From the NCBI RefSeq assembly GCF_013337765.1, contig NZ_VBSB01000007.1, positions 124,001 through 188,000 on the forward strand: 64,000 bases of DNA. Direction: 5' to 3'. Origin of the DNA: Mycolicibacterium sphagni (GTDB taxonomy: Bacteria > Actinomycetota > Actinomycetes > Mycobacteriales > Mycobacteriaceae). Positions 37,771-47,201 of this stretch are shown here, piece after piece. Each line of letters begins with the position of its first letter. Positions within the stretch are counted from its first letter, which is position 1. The notes below the pieces were generated by a model. The model was not told the DNA's origin. It made no database searches and saw only the letters and a list, made by a program, of their open reading frames with translations. The translations under genes and the position numbers were made by a program.

Positions 37771-38997
37771 CTAGAGGCCAACCGTAGCCCGAAACAGCTT
37801 GGCGGGCGTAGTCGCCTCCAGCCGGATCGGACCGTCGTCTGCGGCCACCCAGGCCGCAGACCCGCGCTCCAACACCACGACGTCGGACTTGGCGCGCACC
37901 ACCACCGAGCCTTCGGTGCAGAACAGGATCTGCGGACCGTCATGGCGGGACGGCGCGTCGATCTCGTGGCCCAGGTCGTCCCCGTCGAGCATGAGGACGC
38001 AGGTGGCGAACTCCACCGCCGGGGTGTCGTAGACCAGTTCGATGCCGTCCCGGTGGGTGGGCGCACGCAGCATCTCCTCGTCGGCGGGCGTGAAGTCCAG
38101 CACCCGCAGCAGCTCGGGGACGTCCACGTGCTTAGGCGTCAGGCCACCGCGAAGCACGTTGTCGGAGTTGGCCATTACCTCCATACCCACGCCGTGGATA
38201 TAGGTGTGCAGGTTGCCGGCAGGCATGAAGATCGCCTCGCCAGGGGCCAGTGTGATCCGGTTGAGCAGCATGGCGGCCAGCACGCCGGCGTCGCCGGGAT
38301 ACCGCTCCCCCAGCTCCAGCAGGGTCCTGGCTTCGGCGGCGAATTCCGTTTCGCCGGAGCGCACATAGGCCACCGCACCGTCGAGCACCGCGGGGATCAG
38401 TGTGTCCAGGTCGGGTTGCGGTGCGGTGATCCAGGTGGTGAACAGCGCGCGCAGTCCGTCGGCGTCGGGCTGGCCGGACAGCAGCGCGATGAACGGATCG
38501 AGGTCGGACACCGCCAGCGCACGCATCAGCGCGACCGAACGAGCGGGCGGCCGAAACCCGCCGAGGGCGTCGAATTCGCTGAGTGCCACCAGCAATTCGG
38601 GCTTGTGGCTGCGGTCGCGGTAGTTGCGGGTCGGCGAGTTGAGTGGCACGCCCACCCGGTCTTCCCGCACGTAGCCCTCGACGGCCTGTTCGGCACTGGG
38701 GTGGGCCTGCAACGACAGTGGCTCCTCGGCCGCCAGCACCTTCACCAGGAACGGCAGCACGTCACCGAAGCGGCTCCGTACCGCTGGCCCCAGCTGACCG
38801 TCGGGATCGGACTGCACGGCGGCGAGCAATGACTTTTCCCCGTCCGGCGTTTCCAGCCATGCCGGATCTCCGGGATGAGCGCCGAACCACAGCTCCGCCT
38901 CGGGATGCGCCGTCGGCGAGGGCCGTCCGGTGAATTCCGCTATGGCCGTTCGAGATCCCCACGCGTAGGTGCGCGTCGCCCCTCGTAGCAATTCCAC
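37771..38997 (-). CDS. manA: Mannose-6-phosphate isomerase, class I
   Basis: A 408-residue zinc enzyme that interconverts fructose-6-phosphate and mannose-6-phosphate, the entry to mannose for PIMs, lipoarabinomannan and mannolipids. The metal site motifs LSLQAHPSAEQA (QxH) and SHKPELLVAL (KPE) are clear. NLHTYIHGVGMEVMANSDNV is the conserved cupin segment. It follows the SIS-like gene and manB on the same strand. Confidence 0.93.
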   Translation of the reverse strand: MELLRGATRTYAWGSRTAIAEFTGRPSPTAHPEAELWFGAHPGDPAWLETPDGEKSLLAAVQSDPDGQLGPAVRSRFGDVLPFLVKVLAAEEPLSLQAHPSAEQAVEGYVREDRVGVPLNSPTRNYRDRSHKPELLVALSEFDALGGFRPPARSVALMRALAVSDLDPFIALLSGQPDADGLRALFTTWITAPQPDLDTLIPAVLDGAVAYVRSGETEFAAEARTLLELGERYPGDAGVLAAMLLNRITLAPGEAIFMPAGNLHTYIHGVGMEVMANSDNVLRGGLTPKHVDVPELLRVLDFTPADEEMLRAPTHRDGIELVYDTPAVEFATCVLMLDGDDLGHEIDAPSRHDGPQILFCTEGSVVVRAKSDVVVLERGSAAWVAADDGPIRLEATTPAKLFRATVGL

Positions 38998-39004
38998 GCC
39001 GGAG

Positions 39005-40078
39005 TTATCCCCCCACCAATCTCAAATAAACCGCGGCCATCTGCAATCGCACGGCCAATGTCGCGAGCTGTTGTTCGGCTCGCTTGGCGACGGGAACCGC
39101 TCCCGCCTCCCCGATGTCTTCGACCCCCACCAGATCGACATCGTCGTATCCGCTGACCCGCGCGGCGACTTTCGCGCGCTCGGCGTCCAACGTCAGCGCC
39201 AGCACCCTGGGCCCCCTGGACAGCGGGCCGTCCAGCTCCTCGTCGTGGAACAGCGCGTCCACCGGGTCGCCGAATTGGGTTGCCACGCCGGTGCGTAAGG
39301 CAGCAAGAACATCAGACAGCCCGGCCGCGGCGACGGCTTTACCCGCCAGCCGGAGCAGCAGTGCGGCCGCGTGCCTGGCCAGCGCCAGGGTGGCCACATT
39401 ATCGCCGGCGATCACCACCTGCCGGCCGGCCATCCTCTCGGCCAACGCTTTTGCCGGATTGGTGACCACTTCGCGGCTGGCACTGTTACGCAACGCCTCG
39501 GCGTCGAGTTCGTCGGCCAGGGCTGAAAGATCAGTCTGCAGAGCCGGATCGACGGCCTGCAACGCGGCCAGACCGGCCGCCAGATAGCGGCTCAACCCGA
39601 ATTCGTCCGGCGACCACAACCGCGGTTCGAGCACCGCAGCGCGTCCGGCGGTGGCATCGCGCAGCGGCCCCTCATAGGGCGCCGCGACGACGACCCGCGC
39701 ACCCCGGCGCACCGCTGTCGCTGCCGCGGTCACCAGTGCCGGGTCCCCGGCGTCATCGCCGGCCACGACGAGAACGTCGAGCGGCCCGATCCAGGGCGGA
39801 GATTCGGAAGCGACCACGATCGGTTCGCCGGCAACCCCGCTGAATGTGGCGGCCAGCATCGCACCCGCGCTCTCGGCCGCTCCGCGGCCGCCCACCCAGA
39901 TCACCGTTCGCGGCCGCTGCCCGCCGGCCACCGTGGCCAACTCGCCTTCGTCGACGGCAGCGGCGGTGGCACGCACCTGGGCGCCTGCCATCGCCGCGGC
40001 GCGCAACAGACCATCGCGGTCGGCCTCCAGCAGGCCCTCGGTGTCGTCGAGATCGATGGTGGCGTGCACGGCGCTCAC
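39005..40078 (-). CDS. SIS-domain-like conserved protein (Rv3256c type)
   Basis: A 357-residue protein with a phosphosugar isomerase-like (SIS) N-terminal half: VIWVGGRGAAESAGAMLAA and LVVAGDDAGDPAL. The second half has VVIAGDNVATLALARHAA. It belongs to the mycobacterial Rv3256c family (sometimes called TobH-like) and lies between manA and manB. Its start overlaps the manB stop (40075-40078). A role in mannose-phosphate metabolism is likely from context, but the active site is not intact enough to name a reaction. Confidence 0.8.
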   Translation of the reverse strand: MSAVHATIDLDDTEGLLEADRDGLLRAAAMAGAQVRATAAAVDEGELATVAGGQRPRTVIWVGGRGAAESAGAMLAATFSGVAGEPIVVASESPPWIGPLDVLVVAGDDAGDPALVTAAATAVRRGARVVVAAPYEGPLRDATAGRAAVLEPRLWSPDEFGLSRYLAAGLAALQAVDPALQTDLSALADELDAEALRNSASREVVTNPAKALAERMAGRQVVIAGDNVATLALARHAAALLLRLAGKAVAAAGLSDVLAALRTGVATQFGDPVDALFHDEELDGPLSRGPRVLALTLDAERAKVAARVSGYDDVDLVGVEDIGEAGAVPVAKRAEQQLATLAVRLQMAAVYLRLVGG

Positions 40079-41463
40079 GTCGGCCCGTCCGGTTGAGCCG
40101 CGATGTCCTCGGAAACCCGGCGAACGATCTCAGCGATCTCGTCGGCGCTGCGGGCCTCGACGTTGAGCCGCAGCAGCGGCTCGGTGTTCGAGGTGCGCAG
40201 GTTGAACCACGCGCCCTCACCGAGGTCGACCGTCACTCCGTCCAAGTGATCCATTGAAACAACTTGGTTGCCAAAGGTTTTCAGTACCGACTCGACACAG
40301 GCCGGCGCGTCGATCACCCGGAAGTTGATCTCGCCGGAGGCTTCATAGCGCTCATAGTTGGCCATCAGTTCTGACAGCGGACGGTCCTGTTCGCCGAGCG
40401 CGGCCAGCACATGCAGAGCGGCCAGCATGCCCGAGTCGGCGCCCCAGAAATCACGGAAGTAGTAGTGCGCGGAATGCTCACCGCCGAAGATCGCGCCGGT
40501 GTCGGCCATCAGCGCCTTGATGTAGGAATGTCCGACTCGCGAACGCACGGGTGTGCCGCCGCGCTCGATGACCAACTCGGGCACCGCCCGCGACGTGATC
40601 AGATTGTGGATCACCGTCGCACCGATCTCCCGGGTGAGCTCCCGGCCCGCGACCAGTGCGGTGACCGCCGACGGTGAGACGGGACCGCCCCGCTCGTCGA
40701 CGACGAAACAGCGGTCGGCGTCCCCGTCGAACGCCAGCCCGATATCGGCACCGGTCTCCAACACGAAACTCTGCAGATCGACCAGGTTGGACGGCTCCAG
40801 CGGATTGGCTTCGTGGTTGGGGAACGATCCGTCGAGCTCGAAGTAGAGCGGCAGCAGCGTCAGCGACGAGATAGGCCCGAGGACCGCCGGCGTGGTGTGC
40901 CCGGCCATACCGTTACCGGCGTCGACAGCCACCCGCAGCGGGCGCACATCGGCCATATCGACCAAAGAGCGCAGGAACTGGCCGTAATCGGCCAACACGT
41001 CCTGGTCCCTGACCTGCCCGCGCTTGCCGTCATAGGACGGAACACCGGCTATCACCTCATCGCGGATCAGCGCGAGTCCGGTGTCTTCGCCGACGGGTTT
41101 GGCCCCGGCACGGCACAGCTTGATGCCGTTATAGGCGGCGGGATTGTGACTGGCGGTGAACATCGCGCCCGCACAGCCGAGAAATCCGGACGCGAAGTAC
41201 AGCTGATCGGTGGACGCCAGTCCGATGCGCACGACGTCGAGGCCCTGCGCGGTGACTCCCTCGCCGAAGGCCTTGGCCAGCGCCGGCGAGCTTTCGCGCA
41301 TGTCGTAGCCGATGGCCACGCGCTCCCCGCCTTCAGCTCGAATCAGGCGGGCGAACGCCGCGGCGACGTCGGCGACGAAGTCCTCATCGATCTCCTTGCC
41401 GACCAGGCCGCGCACGTCATACGCCTTGATCACACTGCGGACCGCGGCGGCGGGCCTCGACAT
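40075..41463 (-). CDS. manB: Phosphomannomutase (alpha-D-phosphohexomutase family)
   Basis: A 462-residue enzyme converting mannose-6-phosphate to mannose-1-phosphate. The phosphoserine loop is TASHNPAAYNGIKLC, the magnesium loop DGDADRC and the sugar loop GEHSAHYYF. The C-terminal phosphate-binding domain has LRTSNTEPLLRLNVEA. In M. tuberculosis it is Rv3257c (named manB or pmmA). It is the first or second gene of the manB-SIS-manA unit. Confidence 0.92.
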   Translation of the reverse strand: MSRPAAAVRSVIKAYDVRGLVGKEIDEDFVADVAAAFARLIRAEGGERVAIGYDMRESSPALAKAFGEGVTAQGLDVVRIGLASTDQLYFASGFLGCAGAMFTASHNPAAYNGIKLCRAGAKPVGEDTGLALIRDEVIAGVPSYDGKRGQVRDQDVLADYGQFLRSLVDMADVRPLRVAVDAGNGMAGHTTPAVLGPISSLTLLPLYFELDGSFPNHEANPLEPSNLVDLQSFVLETGADIGLAFDGDADRCFVVDERGGPVSPSAVTALVAGRELTREIGATVIHNLITSRAVPELVIERGGTPVRSRVGHSYIKALMADTGAIFGGEHSAHYYFRDFWGADSGMLAALHVLAALGEQDRPLSELMANYERYEASGEINFRVIDAPACVESVLKTFGNQVVSMDHLDGVTVDLGEGAWFNLRTSNTEPLLRLNVEARSADEIAEIVRRVSEDIAAQPDGPT

Positions 41464-41540
41464 GGCGGATCTCCTGACCGAGAGGGACTCTTGGCCGCCA
41501 GCCTATCTGTTTGCGCGCCCTCGTACGGGCGGCTATGGGT

Positions 41541-41993
41541 TCAGTCTGCCGGGTCCGGCAGTACGCGCAGGTGCCCACGCCGACGGCCCGCCGTGGCGGG
41601 CCGATGTGCCGCCGACGGCATGATCGGAGCACTGGCCGCCGGTGCGTGCGCGGCACCGCCGGGATCGGAGAATCCGGCGATCGGCGGCCGGACCGATATC
41701 CCGTCGCGCCCCTCGCGGACGGCGTCGGCCAGGGCCACCAGGTCGTCCTCGTCGGGGTACTCCGGCAACGGGCCGGCGTGGCGAACGAGATCCCAGCCGA
41801 TCGGTGCGGTGATCCGGTTGGCGTGACCGACGCACAGGTCCCAGGAATGGGGCTCGCGCGAGGTGGCCAGCGGGCCGACGACGGCGGTGGAATCGGAATA
41901 GACGAACGTCAGCGTCGCCACCGCATAATGGGGGCACCCAGGCCGGCAGCAGCGACGGGGAGCATTCACGTCCGTGAGGTTATCGCGGTTCAT
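41541..41993 (-). CDS. DUF3499 protein (Rv3258c-like)
   Basis: A protein of up to 150 residues with the typical N-terminal zinc-binding CCRPGCPHYAVATLTFVY and the WDLCVGHANRITAP segment. It lies directly upstream of manB, as in M. tuberculosis. The likely start is the GTG at 41969 (beginning NAPRRCCRPGC), with an ATG at 41993 as a longer alternative; neither has a clear Shine-Dalgarno. Function unknown. Confidence 0.83.
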   Translation of the reverse strand: MNRDNLTDVNAPRRCCRPGCPHYAVATLTFVYSDSTAVVGPLATSREPHSWDLCVGHANRITAPIGWDLVRHAGPLPEYPDEDDLVALADAVREGRDGISVRPPIAGFSDPGGAAHAPAASAPIMPSAAHRPATAGRRRGHLRVLPDPAD

Positions 41994-42059
41994 TCACCGG
42001 TGACTCGCGGACACGCGCAGCCGCAAGGCCGCCGATTCACAACCGTTACGATCTGTCTC

Positions 42060-42554
42060 GTGGCCGATTCCCGCAGCTCCCGGCGAGGTGGTCGATCCGG
42101 GGGCGGTCCGGGATCACGCCGGGGACGCGAGATGCGGGGGCCACTGCTGCCACCGACGGTGCCGGGCTGGCGCAGCCGCGCAGAGCGGTTCGACATGGCG
42201 GTGCTGGAAGCCTACGAGCCGATCGAGCGGCGTTGGCAGCAACGGCTCACCGGACTGGACGTCGCCGTCGACGAGATCCCGCGCATTGCGCCTAAGGATC
42301 CGGACAGTGTGCAATGGCCGGCCGAAGTGGTCGCCGACGGGCCTATCGCGCTGGCCCGGCTGATCCCTGCCGGGGTGGACGTTCGCGGTAACTCCACGCG
42401 GGCCCGAATAGTGTTGTTTCGCAAGCCGATCGAGCGGCGGGCCAAGGACTCGATCGATCTGACGGACCTTCTGCACGAGATCTTGGTGGCACAGGTGGCC
42501 ACCTATCTCGGGGTCGAACCGTCAGTTATCGACCCGAGTATGGAAGAGGATTAA
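42060..42554 (+). CDS. Zincin-type metallopeptidase family protein with altered HExxH (Rv3259-like)
   Basis: A 164-residue protein with an Arg/Gly/Ser-rich N-terminus and a compact C-terminal domain. The family motif HExxH is changed to HEILVAQ: the second His is replaced. The rest (YLGVEPSVIDPSM) is typical. Start GTG at 42060. It diverges from DUF3499 and converges with whiB2, as in M. tuberculosis. It may not be a peptidase; a structural role is as likely. Confidence 0.75.
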   Translation: MADSRSSRRGGRSGGGPGSRRGREMRGPLLPPTVPGWRSRAERFDMAVLEAYEPIERRWQQRLTGLDVAVDEIPRIAPKDPDSVQWPAEVVADGPIALARLIPAGVDVRGNSTRARIVLFRKPIERRAKDSIDLTDLLHEILVAQVATYLGVEPSVIDPSMEED

Positions 42555-42569
42555 ACGCGCGTCAGCGCG

Positions 42570-42929
42570 TCAGATGATGCCGCGCTTGAGGCGACGACGC
42601 TCCCGCTCGGAGAGTCCGCCCCAGATGCCGAAGCGCTCATCATGAGCCAAGGCGTAGTCGAGGCACTTGTCTTTCACCTCGCAGCCCAGGCAGATGCGCT
42701 TGGCTTCGCGGGTAGAACCACCCTTTTCAGGGAAGAACGCTTCGGGGTCGGTCTGCGCACACAGCGCGCGTTCCTGCCACTGGTCTTCGTCTTCGGCCGT
42801 ATCCGGTGTCGCATCGATGATCGGGTCCGGCACCAAACTCAGGTGAGCGCGTGCCATTACCCCCATCGTCTGCGAGCCGGGAATGGACTGCGGCAACCCC
42901 ATCGCGCCGATTACGTGCTCATAGGACAT
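42570..42929 (-). CDS. whiB2: WhiB2/WhmD Fe-S transcription factor
   Basis: A 119-residue WhiB protein, required for septation in mycobacteria. Four iron-sulfur cysteines are seen: ALCAQ, then CLGCEVKDKC. The turn motif is GIWGGLSERERRRLKRG. The ATG at 42929 has AAGGAGG five bases upstream, better than the distant upstream in-frame start at 43124. The DNA upstream contains a candidate SOS-like box (42999-43014). Confidence 0.92.
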   Translation of the reverse strand: MSYEHVIGAMGLPQSIPGSQTMGVMARAHLSLVPDPIIDATPDTAEDEDQWQERALCAQTDPEAFFPEKGGSTREAKRICLGCEVKDKCLDYALAHDERFGIWGGLSERERRRLKRGII

Positions 42930-43229
42930 TTCCGCCTCCTTCACCTGGTTTCGTAGATCTTTCGCATGTCGCCCACTATTAAGTGTGCCCAACTCAATTC
43001 GAACACCTGGTCGAATCACGGTATGGGACACCAAAACCGGCAGGTCCGACCGGGAAATGACACTGATGTGATTAGACACGTCTGAGGTGCTTCGCGCAAG
43101 CGATTGAACCGAAATTAATACCATTTTCCTTGGACAATTCGGCGAGTCGATGCACCGGCGTGTCTTGAGAGTGACTCGATTGTGACCGCGTGCATCACCG
43201 AAAGTGCCGACCGCCTAGTGTCGATCGGT
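42930..43229. other. Divergent control region between whiB2 and fbiA
   Basis: 300 bases with no gene on either strand. It carries the promoters of whiB2 (minus) and fbiA (plus). The stretch from 42985 to 43150 is clearly A/T-rich for this genome, as expected of a regulated promoter. It contains the inverted repeat ATTCGA...TCGAAT with a SOS-box-like core (42999-43014). I could not assign -35/-10 boxes with confidence. Confidence 0.6.
42999..43014. promoter_or_regulatory. SOS (LexA)-box-like sequence upstream of whiB2
   Basis: Reads TCGAAC-ACCT-GGTCGA. The mycobacterial LexA consensus is TCGAAC(N4)GTTCGA, so eleven of twelve conserved bases match. It lies about 70-85 bases upstream of the whiB2 start codon. 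A one-mismatch match in 64 kb is not rare by chance (about one in seven under equal base frequencies), so this is a candidate only. Confidence 0.35.
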
Positions 43230-44231
43230 GTGAAGATCACCGTTCTCGTCGGCGGCGTAGGGGGTGCCCGCTTCCTGCTGGGCGTGCAGCGACTGCTCGG
43301 GCTCGGCCAGTTCGCCGGCCAGATATCCGGAGCCACAGGCGATCTTGATCACGCGCTGACGGCCGTGGTCAACGTCGGCGACGACGCATGGATGCACGGC
43401 GTGCGCATCTGCCCGGATCTCGATACCTGTATGTACACCTTAGGTGGAGGTATCGATCCCGAACGCGGCTGGGGACATCGCAACGAGACCTGGAATGCGA
43501 AAGAAGAATTGGCGGCCTACGGGGTACAACCGGATTGGTTCGGTTTGGGCGACCGAGATTTGGCCACGCATTTGGTGCGAAGTCAAATGCTGCGAGCCGG
43601 ATATCCGCTTTCGCAGGTCACTGAGGCGCTCTGCGATCGGTGGACCCCCGGCGCCACACTGCTCCCGGCGAGCGACGATCGGTGTGAAACCCACGTCGTG
43701 ATCGACGATCCGGACACCGGCGACCGCAAGGCGATTCACTTCCAGGAGTGGTGGGTGCGCTACCGGGCGCAGGTGACCACGCACAGCTTCGCGTTCGTCG
43801 GCTCCGAAAACGCCACTGCCGCGCCCGGTGTCGTCGATGCCATCAGCGATGCCGACGTCGTCATGCTGGCACCATCGAACCCGGTGGTCAGCGTCGGCGC
43901 GATCCTGGCCATTCCAGGCCTCCGCGCAGCCTTGCGGTCCACGCCCGCGCCGGTCATCGGCTACTCCCCCATCATCGGTGGAAAGCCGTTGCGGGGCATG
44001 GCCGACGAATGCCTGTCGGTGATCGGCGTCGAAACCTCGTCGCAAGCTGTCGCCAGGCACTACGGCGCGCGGTCGGCGACCGGCATCCTGGACTACTGGT
44101 TGATCTCGCAAGGCGATCAGGCCGAAATCGCAGGGGTGACGGTGAAATCGATACCCCTGCTGATGTCCGACCCGTCGGCCACCGCCGAAATGGTCCGCGC
44201 CGGGCTGGAACTGGCGGGCGTGACGCTGTGA
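43230..44231 (+). CDS. fbiA: 2-phospho-L-lactate/PEP transferase of F420 synthesis
   Basis: A 333-residue enzyme that builds the F420 precursor from Fo and the activated phospho-three-carbon unit. The N-terminus is [18 protein letters not shown], with the nucleotide-binding Gly-rich loop. [19 protein letters not shown] and [14 protein letters not shown] are family marks. GTG at 43230 is chosen from the family N-terminus; an in-frame upstream start at 43182 is unlikely. The TGA overlaps the fbiB GTG (44228-44231). Confidence 0.95.
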   Translation: MKITVLVGGVGGARFLLGVQRLLGLGQFAGQISGATGDLDHALTAVVNVGDDAWMHGVRICPDLDTCMYTLGGGIDPERGWGHRNETWNAKEELAAYGVQPDWFGLGDRDLATHLVRSQMLRAGYPLSQVTEALCDRWTPGATLLPASDDRCETHVVIDDPDTGDRKAIHFQEWWVRYRAQVTTHSFAFVGSENATAAPGVVDAISDADVVMLAPSNPVVSVGAILAIPGLRAALRSTPAPVIGYSPIIGGKPLRGMADECLSVIGVETSSQAVARHYGARSATGILDYWLISQGDQAEIAGVTVKSIPLLMSDPSATAEMVRAGLELAGVTL

Positions 44232-45568
44232 TTGAGCATGGCAGCGCGGCGCCCGTCGAAATCCTGCCCGTCGCCGGACTTCCCGAATTCCGGCCGGGCG
44301 ACGACCTTGCCGCCGCACTGGCCGAGGCCGCCCCGTGGCTGCGCGATAGCGACATCGTCGTGGTCACCAGCAAGGTGATGTCCAAATGCGAGGGCCGCGT
44401 CGTCGCGGCGCCTTCGGATCCAGACGAGCGAGATGCCCTGCGCCGCAAACTCATCGACACCGAAGCGGTACGGGTGCTGGCCCGCAAGGGCCGCACCCTG
44501 ATCACCGAGAACCGCAACGGCATCGTGCAGGCGGCCGCCGGCGTCGACGGCTCCAATGTCGGCGCAACCGAATTGGCGCTGCTGCCGCTGGATCCAGACG
44601 GAAGTGCTGCGGCCCTGCGCACAGCGCTGCGCGACCGGCTGGGTGTGGACGTCGCGGTAGTGGTCACCGACACGATGGGCCGCGCCTGGCGAAACGGCCA
44701 AACCGACGCCGCCATCGGTTCGTCCGGGCTGCCGGTTCTGTACGGCTACGCGGGCGCCGTCGACCGGCACGGTAACGAGCTGGTGGTCACCGAGGTGGCT
44801 GTCGCCGACGAAATCGCCGCCGCCGCCGACCTTGTCAAAGGCAAGCTGACCGCGGTGCCTGTCGCGGTGGTCCGCGGACTGGAACTCGACGACGACGGCT
44901 CCACCGCGGCGCGACTGTTACGCGGCGGCGAGGACGACCTGTTCTGGCTGGGCACCGCCGAGTCGATCGACCTCGGCCGCCGCGAGGCCCAACTGCTGCG
45001 CCGGTCGGTTCGTCAGTTCGCGTCCGAACCGGTCGACGCCGGGCTCATCGAGGAAGCGGTCGCCGAGGCGCTCACCGCGCCGGCCCCGCATCACACCCGG
45101 CCGGTGCGGTTCGTCTGGCTGGCCGATCGTGATCGGCGCACCGCGCTGCTGGACGCCATGAAAGATGCCTGGCGCGCTGACCTCACCGCCGACGGCAAGC
45201 CGGCCGACGCGGTCGAGCGGCGCATCGGGCGCGGGCAGATCCTCTATGCCGCACCCGAGGTCGTCATTCCGTTCCTGGTGCCCGACGGCGCACACAGCTA
45301 TCCGGATGCTGCCCGCACCGAGGCCGAGCACACCATGTTCACCGTCGCGGCCGGTGCTGCGGTGCAGGGGCTGCTGGTCGCGCTGGCGGTCCGCGGCGTG
45401 GGCAGCTGCTGGATCGGTTCGACGATCTTCGCGGCCGAACTGGTCCGCGAAACCCTTGACCTGCCACCGGATTGGGAACCGCTGGGCGCCGTCGCGATCG
45501 GCTACCCGGTCGACCCACCCGAGCCTCGCGATCCCGCGCCGGTCGGCGATCTTCTGGTGCGACGGTGA
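44228..45568 (+). CDS. fbiB: Bifunctional F420 gamma-glutamyl ligase / C-terminal FMN reductase-like domain
   Basis: A 446-residue protein. The N-terminal domain (about 1-245) is the CofE-type ligase that adds glutamates: [17 protein letters not shown] and [18 protein letters not shown] are conserved. The C-terminal domain is nitroreductase-like: [13 protein letters not shown] starts it and [12 protein letters not shown] closes it. Together they finish the poly-glutamate tail of F420. Overlaps fbiA upstream (GTGA) and the Nudix gene downstream (GTGA). Confidence 0.95.
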   Translation: MIEHGSAAPVEILPVAGLPEFRPGDDLAAALAEAAPWLRDSDIVVVTSKVMSKCEGRVVAAPSDPDERDALRRKLIDTEAVRVLARKGRTLITENRNGIVQAAAGVDGSNVGATELALLPLDPDGSAAALRTALRDRLGVDVAVVVTDTMGRAWRNGQTDAAIGSSGLPVLYGYAGAVDRHGNELVVTEVAVADEIAAAADLVKGKLTAVPVAVVRGLELDDDGSTAARLLRGGEDDLFWLGTAESIDLGRREAQLLRRSVRQFASEPVDAGLIEEAVAEALTAPAPHHTRPVRFVWLADRDRRTALLDAMKDAWRADLTADGKPADAVERRIGRGQILYAAPEVVIPFLVPDGAHSYPDAARTEAEHTMFTVAAGAAVQGLLVALAVRGVGSCWIGSTIFAAELVRETLDLPPDWEPLGAVAIGYPVDPPEPRDPAPVGDLLVRR

Positions 45569-46125
45569 CGTACTCCGGTGTCAGGGAGTCGGCGATCGAG
45601 CTGCTGACCGAGTGGGATGCTCCCGACGCCGGCCAGGACGCGTTGCGCCAAGCCGTCCTCGGATTCCTACTGGCTCGCACCGACTCGTGTGAACGTGCCT
45701 GCGTCCCGGGCCATATCACCGCCTCGGCACTCGTGGTCTCGGACTCCGGCGACGAGGTTTTGCTGACCCTGCATCCGCGACTGGGCCGCTGGGTGCAACT
45801 CGGTGGGCACTGCGAGCCGGAAGACACCGACATCGTCGCCGCCGCGATGCGCGAGGCGACCGAGGAATCCGGGATTGAAGGCCTGCGCATCGATGCGTCG
45901 CTGGGCGCCATTCATGTGCACGCGCTGACCTGTTCGCTGGGAGTGCCGACCCGCCATCTGGATCTGCAGTTCATCGCCCGTGCGCCCGCGGACGCCGCCA
46001 TCGCGATCAGTGACGAATCACTGGATCTGCGGTGGTGGCCCGTCGACGCGCTGCCCGAGGGCATCGATACCGCGGTGGCACACCTGGTGGCCGTCGGCCG
46101 CTCGCGTCAGATGTCCGACGAGTAG
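45565..46125 (+). CDS. Nudix hydrolase coupled to fbiB
   Basis: A 186-residue Nudix protein. The Nudix box is [24 protein letters not shown], with the REATEES metal-binding core (GX5EX7REUXEEXGU fits). The GTG at 45565 overlaps the fbiB stop by four bases (GTGA), so it is part of the F420 operon. The substrate is unknown. Its end overlaps the convergent manC gene by 19 bases. I do not recall a Nudix gene at this place in M. tuberculosis, where a methylase follows fbiB. Confidence 0.85.
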   Translation: MTYSGVRESAIELLTEWDAPDAGQDALRQAVLGFLLARTDSCERACVPGHITASALVVSDSGDEVLLTLHPRLGRWVQLGGHCEPEDTDIVAAAMREATEESGIEGLRIDASLGAIHVHALTCSLGVPTRHLDLQFIARAPADAAIAISDESLDLRWWPVDALPEGIDTAVAHLVAVGRSRQMSDE

Positions 46126-47192
46126 CGGATTCCGCAGTCGGGGATCACGACCCCGGGCCACACCCGCGTACCGCGCAGCAGTTCGCACCGAGCCCCGATG
46201 TTGGCGCCGTCGCCGATGATGCCGTCGCGGATCAGCGTGCGCGGCCCGATCCGGGCGCCGGCCCCGATGATCGAGCGCTCCACCACCGAGCCCGCCTCGA
46301 TGCGCGCCCCGTCGAAGATCACCGCGCCATCCAGTCGAACCCCCGGCCCGATCTCGGCGCCGCGGCCAACCACCGTCCCGCCGACCATCACCGCCCCGGG
46401 TGACACCGACGCCCCGTCGTGCACCAAGCTCTCGCCGCGTCGTCCGCCGAGCGCCGGCGAGGGAGCCAGTCCGCGGACCAGATCGGCCGAGCCGCGGACG
46501 AAGTCCTCGGGTGTGCCCATATCGCGCCAGTAGCTGGAATCGACGTAGCCGCACACCTTCACCCCGCCGGCCAGCAGCGCCGGGAACACCTCACGCTCCA
46601 CCGACACCTCACGCCCGCGCGGGATCTGTTCGACGATCTCGCGCTTGAAGATGTAGGTGCCCGCGTTGATCTGGTCCGACGGCGGGTCTTCGGTCTTCTC
46701 CAGGAAGGCCTGCACGCGGCCGTCGGCATCGGTGGGCACACAGCCGAACGCCCTTGGGTCACTGACCCGGGTGAGGTGCAGCGTCAGATCGGCCTGCGAC
46801 GCGTGGTGGCTGGCCAGCATCGCGCGCAGATCCATGCCGGACAGCACGTCACCGTTGAAGACCATCACCGTGTCGTTGCGCAGCTTCGGCACCACATTGG
46901 CGATGCCGCCGCCGGTGCCCAGCGGATGCTCCTCGACGACGTATTCGAGCTGCAGGCCGAGCTTGGAGCCGTCGCCGAACTCGGATTCGAACGTCGCCGC
47001 CTTGAAGGAGGTGCCGAGGATGACGTGGTCGATGCCGGCTTCGGCGATGCGGGACAGCAGATGCGTCAGGAAAGGCAGCCCCGCGGTGGGCAGCATCGGC
47101 TTGGCGGCCGACACGGTCAACGGCCGCAGCCGGGTCCCCTTGCCGCCGACAAGCACCACCGCGTCGACCTTCGACGGATCAACGTCGCTCAC
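46107..47192 (-). CDS. manC: Mannose-1-phosphate guanylyltransferase
   Basis: A 361-residue nucleotidyltransferase that makes GDP-mannose. The N-terminal signature is VVLVGGKGTRLRPLTVSAAK, with the active-site DVLSG (FNGDVLSGMDLR). The C-terminal third is a left-handed beta-helix of hexapeptide repeats (GAVMVGGTVVGRGAEIGP). In M. tuberculosis it is Rv3264c, listed as manB or manC. It is cotranscribed with wbbL and rmlD. Confidence 0.9.
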   Translation of the reverse strand: MSDVDPSKVDAVVLVGGKGTRLRPLTVSAAKPMLPTAGLPFLTHLLSRIAEAGIDHVILGTSFKAATFESEFGDGSKLGLQLEYVVEEHPLGTGGGIANVVPKLRNDTVMVFNGDVLSGMDLRAMLASHHASQADLTLHLTRVSDPRAFGCVPTDADGRVQAFLEKTEDPPSDQINAGTYIFKREIVEQIPRGREVSVEREVFPALLAGGVKVCGYVDSSYWRDMGTPEDFVRGSADLVRGLAPSPALGGRRGESLVHDGASVSPGAVMVGGTVVGRGAEIGPGVRLDGAVIFDGARIEAGSVVERSIIGAGARIGPRTLIRDGIIGDGANIGARCELLRGTRVWPGVVIPDCGIRYSSDI

Positions 47193-47201
47193 TCAGGCCC
47201 C

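Noticed and set aside
43128..43229. N-terminal extension of fbiA from 43182
   Set aside because: The FbiA fold begins [11 protein letters not shown]; the added residues do not fit the family, and GTG at 43230 is the usual type of start.
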